Below are positions 1 to 10,413 of a stretch of 64,000 nt of DNA, one piece after another (the first letter of the stretch is position 1; each line of letters starts with the position of its first letter). Made by a program: the position numbers and the translations under genes. The stretch covers positions 5,456,001 through 5,520,000 of the forward strand of contig NC_070569.1 in the NCBI RefSeq assembly GCF_026914185.1, in the 5' to 3' direction. A model generated the notes under the pieces. The model was not told where the DNA came from and did not search any database. It saw nothing but the letters and a program-made list of their open reading frames with translations. Origin of the DNA: Puccinia triticina. Its lineage: Eukaryota > Basidiomycota > Pucciniomycetes > Pucciniales > Pucciniaceae.

Positions 1-1
1 A

Positions 2-1438
2 CCAGCACCACTTCCCAAAGAGCCAAGACTATCCGCCAAGTTTCTTGCGACACAAGCGCGTTTGGATAGGTCTGAAGCTGAGGGTGCCTCTGAGAGAAAA
101 CGAGCCAAACGTTGAGTGAGGGGAATGGCTCAGAAGAATACAACTGTTGAGCATTACGATGCATACCCACGGAATGTTCAATTCTTCATCAAGTATTTTC
201 TTGGTAGTCCAGACAAGCCCCAAGATTATCCTCCTCCGCCATCAGAACAGGAGAAGGATGCACGCTACTGGATCAAAAGACGCTCTGAATTAATTATGAA
301 GAAACTCGATGATGTTCGCCAAGCTCTTTCTGAAAAAACAGTTGCGGAACAGGATTACTTTGTTTCCCGTGCCGAATCTGAAATCCGGAAAAAAATGCAA
401 CTGCCAGCATTCACTCCTGCTCGTCAATCAAGTGAACTTTGAGGCAGTAGGGCTATCTCTGCGCAAACTAAGGGGGACGTTGAGAGGGAATTGGCTCTAG
501 CTGGAATATCAAGGATGACTTTTGATTGGACGGTTAACTCAAAGGAAGAATCTCCGTGGAACTCCGCAGTTGTCGAAGTAATGGGACGGAAATCGGTGGA
601 ATGGCTTTGTTTGTCAGTTCAAATAACCGAGGAGAAGGCCATCCAAGCCCCTGCCATCATTAACCGCTGGCTCCAGGGTAAATGTCGTGAAATCCAGAAG
701 TATCGTAGCATTGATGTTAACACCTACACCACCCAGAAGAAGGCGAAGTTAACTCAAGCACAGTATACCAGATGGCGCAAAAAAGTGAGTTTATTTCTTC
801 AAAATGAACTATCTGGGAGATAGGAAGCTGAATTGAAATGTTCTGTGGTGGTCTGATTTACTTTTAAGATTCGTGAAAACAGACGCTCAATGGCTGAAAA
901 GCTTTATCCTGAGAATCATCAGTTACTGGTGGTGCTTTCAGAGAAGGATGTTGGGTCCGATATTGAAGACGCTCCCAATTCCGCGAACCCGGTTCAAAGT
1001 ATTCCCGATTGGAGGAGCGACTCACTCACTAGCATCTTGCACTACTTTGACCGGATGGTGATTGCTCAAGCTCAGCACCATAAAACCAAATCAGTCAATG
1101 ACGAAGTCTATGGACGTTCAAGCTCAACTTTTTCTCGAACAAAGGGGATCAACCAAGTTCCACGCAATTTGCCTGTCGACTCATACAGTAAGACTTGGTG
1201 GGATGGTTTGTCTAAATTCGAGCGAGATACGGTATTGGAAGTTCCTACCCTTGGTCTGAAGGATATAGAAAAGGCTCTAGAGAAGATGATGTCAAAAAGC
1301 CTTCCCCGCACTGGAACCGGACCGTCCCAAGGATCAAGCAAACAACCGACTTTATCTGCAACGCCGGCAAACCCAAACACCGGCTCAACTCCTGCTCAAC
1401 CTGGTCCAAGTGGAGCTGGCTCGATGCATGTAGATTAG
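2..1438 (+). pseudogene. Decayed two-exon hypothetical gene, 5' end outside window
   Basis: One reading frame runs from base 2 to 784, interrupted only by two TGA codons (113-115 and 440-442). It joins in phase 0 across a GT..AG intron (785-868, donor GTGAGT, acceptor TTTTAAG) to an exon that ends at TAG 1438. Between the stops the frame stays coding-like: charged, helical, with a Pro/Ser/Gly-rich C-terminus ending GSMHVD. Both TGA codons would be Arg if they came from CGA. An ATG at 125 could restart translation after the first stop, but the second stop would cut that product near 105 residues. I recognise no domain. Pseudogene is the best reading; two short separate genes are the alternative. 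Confidence 0.5.
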
Positions 1439-1646
1439 CTTGTAATTCTTTCTATTATGTTTTATTTATCGGTGAGGATGATTTTTATAAGACATAAGCG
1501 GAACCAATGGTTTTTCCCCCAATATTCACTCCTATTCACTTTCCCAATTGAGCTATAAATTGTGTTACCAGTTTATTAGGATTATATGGTGTTTTTGACT
1601 GATCTTACAACATGATTTTTCCCTGATTCACATGATCTTGTTTTGA

Positions 1647-1788
1647 ACCAAAACGTACGCGCGTACGTTTGGTTAACAGAATTTATGTAATGTGAAAAAT
1701 TTGTTGGAATTTGAGTTCTGACATGAGAGTAGTACACACATGAAATTCATGTGGCACTGGAACCAAACGTACGCGCGTACGTTTTGGT
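1647..1788. mobile_element. MITE-like element with self-palindromic terminal repeats
   Basis: The 142-bp segment begins ACCAAAACGTACGCGCGTAC and ends with the inverted copy. Each terminus is itself a near-perfect palindrome centred on GCGCGC, so each end as well as the whole could form a hairpin. A second member lies at 10287-10413. I could not identify a target-site duplication. Confidence 0.55.
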
Positions 1789-2382
1789 AGACATGTATAT
1801 GTATTGCTGAATCCCTGGTTATCCCGGAATTCTGATGGACTTGTCCAAGACTTCCAACCTATCTAACACTGCCTCAGGAATTGTTTTGAACCAATGAATG
1901 CAAAGGTCCTTATCACCTCCTGCATACAATTTTTTAAGGCATGTGCACCTTTTGGTGTATAAGATGTGGTATCCAAGATTAGCTCTTCTGGCAATGCCAG
2001 AAAAAAATTCCCGCTAACAAAGTCAGAAAAAAGTGAGCCTGTGTTTTAAAGTTCAACCAACTGTTGGAAAATGGATTATATCATCTGGAGCAAAGCGCAC
2101 ATCATCTTAGATCCATCATGTTTATCCTTTCATGCCCAAACAAAACGTCATTACTCATAGGAAAAAGGATAGATTATGGGTGCACAAAGGAAAAAAATTG
2201 AATTAACTGCTGCGCATTCAAAACATTTGGAAAGTGTTCCAATTTTCATAAATACAGCCCCCCCTGTGCTCCTCTCCTCCCCTTCCAACCAAATTCGAAA
2301 ATTTTCATTTCTTCCCATCCAAGAAAACTGTTCCAGCCAACCCACGTTCCTCCACCAACCAACCAAACCAGAAGATCCGAAC
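1789..2382. other. Intergenic sequence upstream of the 2383 gene
   Basis: No coding frame stands out. The last 150 bases are rich in C and CT (short runs of CCCCCC and CTCCTCCCC), as in the 5' leader of many fungal genes, and directly precede the ATG at 2383. Confidence 0.4.
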
Positions 2383-4904
2383 ATGAGTGACTCATCATCA
2401 AGTAGTGGAAGCTCTGCCGATGAACAGAAAATTCTAGATACTCTACCTCACATTGCAGCTGGGACTCCTCCCCCATGTATAATTCTTATCATTAACGCTT
2501 GACCAATGAACACGTCCTGACTATCCTATTTTGTTTACACAGCCCTAGATTCCCTTGAGAAGAATTTCCCTGGTTCCACCTTGTCGCTTCCTCCAGCACA
2601 TCCAGCCCCTTCATTTCAAGAATTTGCCATGAACGCCAGTGGCGGTTACTCATCCGCCCAACTCAGCCCCAATGAACCAATCCTGAACACTGAAATTCAA
2701 CAGATCACGGAAGAAGATTTTAACCGCACAATGACTGCTGCCAAGCAGGCTACGAAAACGCTTTCGAGTCTAAAACTACCAAAGAGTATGAAGGAGATTG
2801 TTAATTCACTTGAAAAGAAAATTCTTAGTACCAAGCGAAGTGAGTCACAAATATGCACACTGTATATTGTATAATAAGTAATTCACCAAAATAACACAAA
2901 AAACTTTGATTTCAGCATGGGAAGAGACTGGAACTCTTGCCGATGAAGAAGATATCAAGATCCATCAAATACCTGTTAAGGGTTCCTCACCTTCAACCAC
3001 CCAAGCTTCGAAAAAGCCCCAAAAGAAAAGGGAAAAGAAGAAATCTTCCCTCAAGCCAGTCAATTTGTTAAACAAGAAGAACAGTTCCTCTAAATTAACA
3101 ATCAACAATACACCCTTAGCGCCCTTTGTCATGTTGCAGACTGCTTCTTCTGGTGACGGAGTACCGGAATCCATATTGCCAAGCAAGAAACAAACGAACA
3201 CGGACCAGGGTGATCAAGCAGCTCCTACCCCGGATCTCAACCCCCAGTTAAAGCCAGTCCAATCAACATTGTCTTCAACTGGCCAAGTCGTGGCCTCAAC
3301 CAATTTCCCACCTCAGACCTGCCCTCTGCCGACTCAGACTACGGTTTCAACTGCGAGCCCCCCAGTTCCTAGACCCAACGAAAACCCAGATAGCAATCGC
3401 TCTTTTCCTGACCCAATGGACACCCCTCAGGTGGAGGATCCACAAAATCAAGATCCTTCAAATCGAACTCCAAATGTCAGTCATGAATTAGTTCCAGTTG
3501 CGGCGCAATGTACCAGTTCTAGCAACCATCCACCCAGCGCCAATCACGATAACCATACTTCTCAGTTTGGAAACATCAACATTACCATTATCAAGTCACT
3601 CGATGTACGAATAAAGGTGATCAAGATCCACCAGGAGGTCGATGGAATCAAACCAAACTGGCAGAAGTATCTGAACACGTGGACTTCTCTGACAACCTTG
3701 GCCAGCTTTCGCGTGCAATCGATTGAAAATGTTGAACCCCACAACCCCGACTTCAATTTTGGACGGACTTCCTGCTCCTACGCATTGTGGATCAAGAACA
3801 TCAGTTCTTTTGGTGAGTTTTCTCTTTTAAATCTGATGTCTGCCAAAACCTAACACTTGCTTTATTCATCCATTATCAGCCAAGGACTTTTTAGGTCCAT
3901 CAACCAATGAGCAATGGAACTGTCCCGACATCATCAACTTCCCACTCCTCTCAACTTTTGCAAATCCCGACCTTCCACCACACCAATTTATTTCAACTTC
4001 ACATCCGGAGTCAACTCTTGTCCGATTTCTATACCGACTCCAGAACCCTCCATCTTCTGTCACCTTGGAATGGGCAAAAATAGTAGCCGCCTCGATCAAA
4101 CTTGTGGCTGATGGTTTGTACCAGCCTCCACCACCAACAATTGCCGAAGATGAAGATGAGATTGTCCAGGGAGTGCAGGTTTTGCTTCACCTAGATCAGA
4201 TGAAGAATTCGATTTCTAGCTTTGATGCGACAGACGAGAAAACCACTGATACCGGATCCGAAATTATCGCTCGCTCCCACTCTGTCGATGTTCTGCACGA
4301 ATTTCAAAACTTGATAATTGATGTTTACATGGGTTATGTTATCTTGCAAACCCATGCCCTCAGCGACCCACCCCAAAGTGCTGCTCAGAAGAAAAGCAAA
4401 AAATGTGCCACTCAATCCTCCTCTGAAAAACCTGGTAATTCTTCATCAGTAGCTCAAATTGAGAAGAATTCGTCTAACCTAGCCCAACTCAAGGAGGAAT
4501 CGTCAAAGCAGCTCCAATATATACAGGGAAGACATAACTTCCAACCACTTGTGTACTTTCTACTTGGAGGTGTACGCGGACTTTTTATTACCTCAAAAAA
4601 CTATCGGACAGCCCCAGTTTCACAATGTATGTCTTTCATTCAGGCAATGGCACTGATCAGTCAACACTCAAAGACCCCTCGCACACCTCAAGAGCCCATC
4701 TGGAAGAACCTTTCTGCCTATATCGTTCAGCTCTTCCAACCAGCCTTTCAAACACCTCGCAAGATCATGCCACTTTCCAAAGCGCCTAACCGAACCCACC
4801 TTGCTGAAGCTATTGCCATGGATTTTCTCAATCTCTGGAGAGACAAGCAACCCAGTAGTCCATTTCTAATACCTCACTCAGATCAACATCTCACTGAGAC
4901 ATAG
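2383..4904 (+). CDS. Four-exon hypothetical protein, 770 aa
   Basis: Exons 2383-2476, 2543-2839, 2916-3812 and 3880-4904 sum to 2313 bases, exactly 771 codons, with every junction phase-consistent and introns of 66, 76 and 67 bp carrying GT..AG ends. The protein starts MSDSSSSSGSS, then has a low-complexity Ser/Pro/Gln/Thr-rich middle with a Lys-rich patch (KKPQKKREKKK), and a more ordered C-terminal half (about residues 430-770) with hydrophobic helices, including LVYFLLGGVRGLF. No catalytic motif or signal peptide is visible. I do not recognise the family; it is probably rust-specific. An in-frame upstream start at 2176 is possible, but 2383 has the better context. Unlike its neighbours it shows no stop or frameshift, so it may be functional. 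Confidence 0.7.
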
Positions 4905-6007
4905 CTTACAATGAATTACTGCTTGTTAAACTGTTTCCTCCTTATTCTCTTGCATCTTGATGTTTTTCAGCGAAATCAATACTCCTTCAATCACCCTTGA
5001 GACTTCCAAAAACCTTCCATTTTCTTCCAGTGATACATTTATTCTTACCAGGTCAACGGGCATCTCAAGTTTGCTCAATTTAGTTTATAAAATGATCTGG
5101 AAATATGTGCACTGAGTTGACAAGTAATTTTTTCTGGACATTTTGTCTCCTTCGTTGAAATCCAGGTAATCTGGTTTTTCTGAACTACTCCTCAAGTTTG
5201 GTTTAGACAGCCGGTAAAATAAATACATGGATGTTCATTTCCAAAAACCACACCAGAGTCTGAGAGAATGAAGAAAAAGTTTTGAACTTTTAATCTTGTG
5301 GTACAAGACTCCAAATGTGTATAAAAATATTAAATCTTCAAAAATGTTAAGAAAATGAATCCATCAAAGCAAAACCTACAAAAACAACCAATCAAACCTT
5401 TTCTCCCCAATTCCAAAGAAAACCCAACATATTAAAAGCAGATGTGATTTTACCTACATAAAGAACAATGTAATTGTAAAATTTGTGTCATAAGATAGTA
5501 CTTGCAAAAATTTAATCCATCTGTTTGCATACCCTATGTTGTAAATCTTGAGCAGGTTGGATTGTTAAAGATAACACCCAAATGATGATTTTTTAGTATT
5601 TCATCAACTTGCAGAACGTTTGATATTTCCAAAACTTCTATGCCAGAACTGGGGTAATGAGTTTCTTGTCTGTTTCAGTATTTCATAGAAGAAGTTTACT
5701 AGTTTGCATTTTCCAGGCTTTTGAATGAACAACAAAACATTATTTCTCAAATACAAGAAATGGTTGTCCTTAATGGCCTGCAATGATCAACCAATCAATT
5801 CAACTTTGACACACACGTAGCTGAATATCCTATTAAGCTGTAGGAGCTGTTTCAGCAAAATTAAGTTACATTTTTGAGCAGAAGAGGAGTGGCCAAAAAC
5901 CGCAATAATACAAAATTTCAAGCTTGAAAAACACATTTTGCAGAAGTGAGTATTCAGAGCGCTAGGCAAGCATTCTAGAGAAAAGCGGAAGATACATTTT
6001 GAAGGTA
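4905..6007. other. AT-rich intergenic sequence
   Basis: AT-rich DNA with short homopolymer runs between two convergent genes. It probably holds both 3' ends. I see no open frame, repeat or RNA gene. Confidence 0.4.
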
Positions 6008-6559
6008 TCATTTTCTTACTTCTTTTCTTTTCTTTCTTTGCAAGTTTCCAATCATTGATTCCAATTTGAATCGCTTCGGAGGATCCTTCCTGAGACAGTA
6101 TGAAGTTGATTCCGACCGACCCAAATCCTTAAAGCCATCAATCTTTCCCATCCCAATATTATTTGTCAGCTTTTGTATTATGATGGTAAAAAATCAAATC
6201 AGTAAAGTGTGGAAACTGACCTTCAACTTGAAAATTCCTGCTTCTTGAGTCAAACCATGGCCGCTGGACCCTTGAAACCAAATCCGGTCGCCACGTTCAA
6301 GCTTTTGGATGCTTCTTAACGTAGTTGGATTACCAGCAAATAGTTGAATGTTGAAATTCTGATAAAGTAAATTGAAACAAGGAAATTTCAATACTTAGTT
6401 TCTCCATGATTGCCTCAAAATGTGACTGACCTTTCCAAGGGCGAAATTCACAGCCTTCACGTAGCTCTTCCATTGGTTCCCACGATTCCAGCAAACCTTT
6501 GACACATAGACGTTTCCAATAACTCAAGCCTTCTCGATTTTGTTTTCAACTGAAGGATC

Positions 6560-6700
6560 TGTTGTGACTTGGGTCACAGTCTTCTCGGCTGCGGCTCTCT
6601 GCTGCGGAGGAGACATAGTCTCCTCCGCTGGAGCCACATCATCTGCATAGATCATCACCATTACCCATATCTCACCGAGTCCCCGAGCCACGTCTCCACA
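6560..6700 (+). repeat. 5' LTR, 141 bp
   Basis: TG..CA termini. It contains a short inverted repeat (GGAGGAGAC / GTCTCCTCC). It matches 9194-9334 except for T versus C in CTTCTCGG / CTTCCCGG. Confidence 0.88.
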
Positions 6701-6712
6701 GGTTATGAGCCC
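6701..6712 (+). other. Primer-binding site, half-tRNA type
   Basis: GGTTATGAGCCC directly abuts the LTR end. Its complement, GGGCTCATAACC, matches the anticodon stem-loop of initiator methionine tRNA (CAU anticodon). Drosophila copia is known to prime from an internal fragment of the same tRNA, so this points to copia-type priming. Confidence 0.7.
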
Positions 6713-6893
6713 TTAAGGTGTCTCGCTCCTGTTATTCCAGTTTATTTGCTGAAGAAAAAATTTATACCGACGCAGAATACCGGCTTTTGATCCTCCTCTT
6801 TCCCAACCTGAAGCAACATACCAGATTTTTTTTATTTTCGCTTAATTATTCACCTCTACATTCAATCTCTTCAAATATTTTCTCAACATCTGA

Positions 6894-9064
6894 ATGGATC
6901 ACCACCTGTACGGCGCTCACGGTCGAATTCGTCTATTCCTGGCGGACTTGCATGCCGTTCTTGGCAATTTCTCAGCTCCGATCCCCTGCGGGCCCGCTCC
7001 GACATTCAATCAGATTGGATTTCCCCAGAATTTGCACGGTGGTTTTCATCAACAGTCATCCCAGAGGCGACCAACTCTTCGTTCCCGGTCATGGAAGGAA
7101 GGGCACCCAAAAACGCATTCTCAGAGGTCTCGAAGTACTCGTCAGGTCCCGCCGTCCGCCCCTCCAGCAAGTCATTTCAATTTCAACAGCACTCCAGCCG
7201 CATGTACGGTCCAACGTCCCCCCAGTAGTCAACCAGTCTATATTCCAAGTCGCCGCGGAACACCGATGCCCCAAACCGTTGTGCGGAATTGTGACCAAAC
7301 ACAATTGGAATACCAGCAGCAGGTTATTGAAGATCCCTACAAACAAGATCAACGAGTGTTGGATGAGTCGAACTCAGCTTCTGGCAAAAAACCGGCTGTC
7401 AATGACAACGGCGATTTGATTGATGTCAATTTTTCATCTGTGCTCGGCGATCACCAAGAACCGGACGATCAGTCCGATTTGGACGTCGAACTAGGCCCAG
7501 AAAGTTTTCAGCCGATTCTCATACCCATGGCACCAGTAGATCTTGACACGGCTCCTTCCGCATTTGATGCCGAAAAAACAGAGGACACCATCACATATGA
7601 TCTCGATATCGATGGCCGTTCCACTGTCGAAGCTCCCTCTGCTTCATATTCTGGCGATCACGATGCGCCCGATAGCGGCAACATCAATGAATCAGATATC
7701 ACACTTGACTCCGGCCCCGCGGCTCAAGATATAGCTCGCTTTCAATTGATCCTGGCACCAGCAGTGTCATCAGACCCCAACATTACCTCTTTGGATAGGG
7801 AAGATGATGCCACCCTTCCCAATGATGGTCTCCTGTCGCCTAGACTTCTGCTGCTTCCACCGATTCGGACTCCTTTGGCTTCCAGACGGCCCGCGGAACA
7901 ATTCCCTGACCACCAAAATGAAGATGCATCATTGCAACGTTGTAAACGCTGCGCTGCGCTAAAAAAAGCGGTCACTTAGCGCAGCGCAGCGGTCACATGG
8001 CTACGTCCCAGAGGCAAGTAGCGGAAGCTGTTGAAAAAACCGCTGCGCTACTCGCTACGCGCAGCGGTTGACCGCTACCCACCCAGGGCAATTAGCGATA
8101 GCGCAGCGGAAGTGGAAATCCGCTGCGCTATCCGCTAATTTAGCGGATAGCGGAATTTAACTGCATGTTAAACCTCTTTTAACATGATTTAGACCATTTT
8201 CTTTCTTCTTTTTCAAACCGCTGCGCTACTGCTGAAGCGCAGCGGTTCAGCGCTATGTGACCGCTTTTTTCAGCGCGCTAAAATTATCTTTTTTTTTCCA
8301 GGAAAACAAAAAGCGGTTAGCGCAGCGGTCTGGCCGCTGCGCGCAGCGTTTAGCGCAGCGGCACAAAAAACCGCTGCGCTAACCGCTTCGCTGCGCTAAA
8401 AGCAGCGCAGCTGTTACAACGTTGATCATTGATATCAACCCGACGCCGTATACCCTACCGATCTGTCCGTCTCGCTAGACTCAATTTGCGAGATGATGAC
8501 AGCGCCTCTGAAAACAAAGCTCCAAGACTGATGAGTACCCGTCATCGACCAGCTCGGCTGAACAACCACTACCTTCAAGATGCCCGCCAGCCCGATTCCA
8601 ACCTGAACAATCGCAACTCACAAAATCCCGGACGGCCTGTTTCCAACCTATACAATCACCGCCTCAACAACCACAGCCTGTACGATGTTGGCCCTTATGA
8701 TCAACCTCGGAATGATTCACACCTGCACAGCAACCCCCTCGATGATCTTCCCCCATTCCATTTGGATCATGTCCCTGAACTTCCCTCTCCGCATCAACAA
8801 TCCCCATGCCCGTCTACTGAATATCACAATCCATACTATTCTGATCAACCTGACTTTGAAAATAACATTGAATACAACCCTGACAACAACAACTACTATG
8901 ACAATTACTACAACTCAAGTCTCAATGATTGCACTAATGTAGATAATGACAATTACACCAATGATCAAGTAGACAATTTTAATGATCAACAAGTAGACTA
9001 TGATGCTAGTTGTGATGTGTATGATGATGGAGGAGATTTAGAATATTATGATGATGATTACTAG
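6894..9064 (+). pseudogene. Open frame inside the short-LTR element, interrupted by a MITE
   Basis: The frame opens at ATG 6894 and runs to 7934, where the MITE enters; it resumes in the same codon phase at 8432 and ends at TAG 9064. Ignoring the MITE and one copy of its duplication gives about 557 codons. As the sequence stands, the upstream part reads through into the MITE and stops at 7979. The product is Pro/Ser/Gln-rich at the start, acidic in the middle (many Asp/Glu), and ends with Asn/Tyr/Asp repeats (NNNYYDNYYN). No zinc knuckle, protease or polymerase motif is visible. It could be a highly diverged Gag or a captured host sequence. Confidence 0.55.
7935..8424. mobile_element. hAT-like MITE rich in GCAGCG repeats, nested
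   Basis: The 490-bp element has inverted termini CAACGTTGTAA..GCTGCGCTGC and is flanked by a 7-bp duplication ATCATTG (7928-7934 and 8425-8431). Its interior is packed with AGCGCAGCGG and its complement in both orientations. Subterminal repeats and a duplication of about 8 bp fit non-autonomous hAT elements, though the exact superfamily is inferred. Confidence 0.75.
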
Positions 9065-9183
9065 TTTCTTCCATGTTTTTTCCAATCTCTTGGCTTTTTT
9101 TTAGTTTTATCTCTTTTTTATTCTTGATTTACTTGTATGTAGATGCAGCCTTTTCTTGGTGGTAGGTTTCTTAGAGCCTTGCC

Positions 9184-9193
9184 GAGGGGGGGC
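9184..9193 (+). other. Polypurine tract of the short-LTR element
   Basis: GAGGGGGGGC lies directly before the 3' LTR (starts 9194), where the plus-strand primer of LTR retroelements is expected. Confidence 0.7.
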
Positions 9194-9334
9194 TGTTGTG
9201 ACTTGGGTCACAGTCTTCCCGGCTGCGGCTCTCTGCTGCGGAGGAGACATAGTCTCCTCCGCTGGAGCCACATCATCTGCATAGATCATCACCATTACCC
9301 ATATCTCACCGAGTCCCCGAGCCACGTCTCCACA
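9194..9334 (+). repeat. 3' LTR, 141 bp
   Basis: Same length and termini as 6560-6700, with one mismatch. It is followed by the GGATC target duplication. Confidence 0.88.
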
Positions 9335-9654
9335 GGATCAAGCTGCCCCTTGTGTGCCATCCATTTTCCAGGTGGAACTTCAATCGTTGGACAACCAGAA
9401 GTTGAGGGGATGGAAAGGTGTCCAGAGATGAATATTTGAGTATCGTACTCCAACATGATTGAGGGAAAGATGGAATCTGATGTCTTGAGCACCACATGGA
9501 ATCTAGCAGTTTCGTCTTCTGGTAGATCTTGAATTATTCTAGGACTTGAAATACAATTGTTCATATGTATGTCATGGCCGATTTGACATATTGACGGAAT
9601 TTCAGTTAAGCACATATGGATATTCCCAATAACCTCTAACATTTTGTGGAACAA

Positions 9655-10286
9655 TATGTGGATATCACTTTTCTAATTCAAGTTGATGGGATGAGACAAT
9701 GAGAATAATCAGGTGATAGATGAAAGCTATGTGGGATAAATGTCTCCATAGCAGAGGTGTTCTTATGCTGCGTGTGGCTATATTGCCTCGGTACTCATTA
9801 CTACTCAAGAACTCGATGCAATCTGCACTCCCCTTTCATGTTAGCATTTTCAAAGGGATCTCAATTTCCTTTGTTTGTTTTTTGTTGATGGCAAGCTGCA
9901 AAATCTGTCTTCCCCGCACTCAAAAAATACCCTTTTACCAATATCAAAGCTCCCTTCAATTACAATTACAAAAAACCAAACAAACAATTAACTGTTTTAT
10001 TACGTTAATCCAAATCCGCACTAGGCCCAAAAAAATACCAAATAAACAACTGTCTAAATTACGAAAAGTCAGCTGGGAGCACCACTTGAATTCATTAATT
10101 TGGCATCATGTTTTTTTGGTATATGTAGTCGCTGGAAGGTGAACAGGATCAACCAACAGACTAAATATCTCATTGCAATATTGGGATTCCACCTCTTTCC
10201 TTGATGGACTTATCATGACTTATCTTTGAGCAGCTGCTTCAATAGTTCTCCTTCATTTCTTTGAATGCTGGAAAAAATAACCTTTG
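9655..10286. other. Intergenic sequence, no clear gene
   Basis: Probably includes upstream sequence of the split minus-strand gene. The open frame at 9720-10142 has no recognisable composition or start context. Confidence 0.35.
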
Positions 10287-10413
10287 CCAAAACGTACGCG
10301 CGTACGTTTGGGTGGACCAACAAAATAAAAATACATGTCTCAATGGTGGGGCATGGTCACCCCAAACTCAACATCGTTGTCTTTCTTCCCAAACGTACGC
10401 CCGTACGTTCTGG
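10287..10413. mobile_element. Second palindromic-terminus MITE
   Basis: It begins CCAAAACGTACGCGCGTACG and ends with the inverted copy, which has C for G in one half (CGTACGCCCGTACG). The termini are those of the element at 1647-1788; the 127-bp length is similar but the interior differs. Confidence 0.55.

Larger units (their letters stand above)
6560..9334 (+). mobile_element. Short-LTR (TRIM/LARD-like) retroelement
   Basis: Two 141-bp direct repeats (6560-6700 and 9194-9334) begin TGTTGTGACT and end CTCCACA, differ at a single base, and are flanked by the 5-bp duplication GGATC (6555-6559 and 9335-9339). Right after the first LTR is a primer-binding-site candidate, and a purine tract directly precedes the second LTR. 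The 2.5-kb interior lacks reverse transcriptase, integrase or protease; it holds one long open frame, itself broken by a nested MITE. The element is therefore non-autonomous and the near-identical LTRs suggest a recent insertion. Confidence 0.88.
6008..9654 (-). pseudogene. Minus-strand multi-exon gene split by a short-LTR retroelement
   Basis: On the minus strand an exon running from about 9654 to 9335 encodes a beta-rich stretch with VPPGKWMAHKGQLDP. It breaks exactly at the retroelement's target duplication (9335-9339) and resumes in frame at 6554 with SVENK, then REGLSYWKRLC after an apparent one-base loss in an A run near 6545. Further exons follow at about 6370-6240 (FAGNPTTLRSIQKLERGDRI) and about 6170-6008 (a basic tail ending KKRKEVRK then TGA at 6008-6010). 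Donors of the form GTCAGT bound two exons. The strand-turn pattern recalls an OB-fold nucleic-acid-binding protein, but that is a guess. Exon joins are approximate. The insertion and the frameshift make it a probable pseudogene. Confidence 0.5.

Noticed and set aside
6718..7419. 233-codon frame starting MSRSCYSSL
   Set aside because: Overlaps the longer frame of the retroelement, begins in leader sequence and has no coding-like composition.
7935..8424. GCAGCG-rich segment as a CRISPR-like or satellite array
   Set aside because: It has inverted ends and a 7-bp duplication, so it is a MITE; spacing is irregular and there are no unique spacers.
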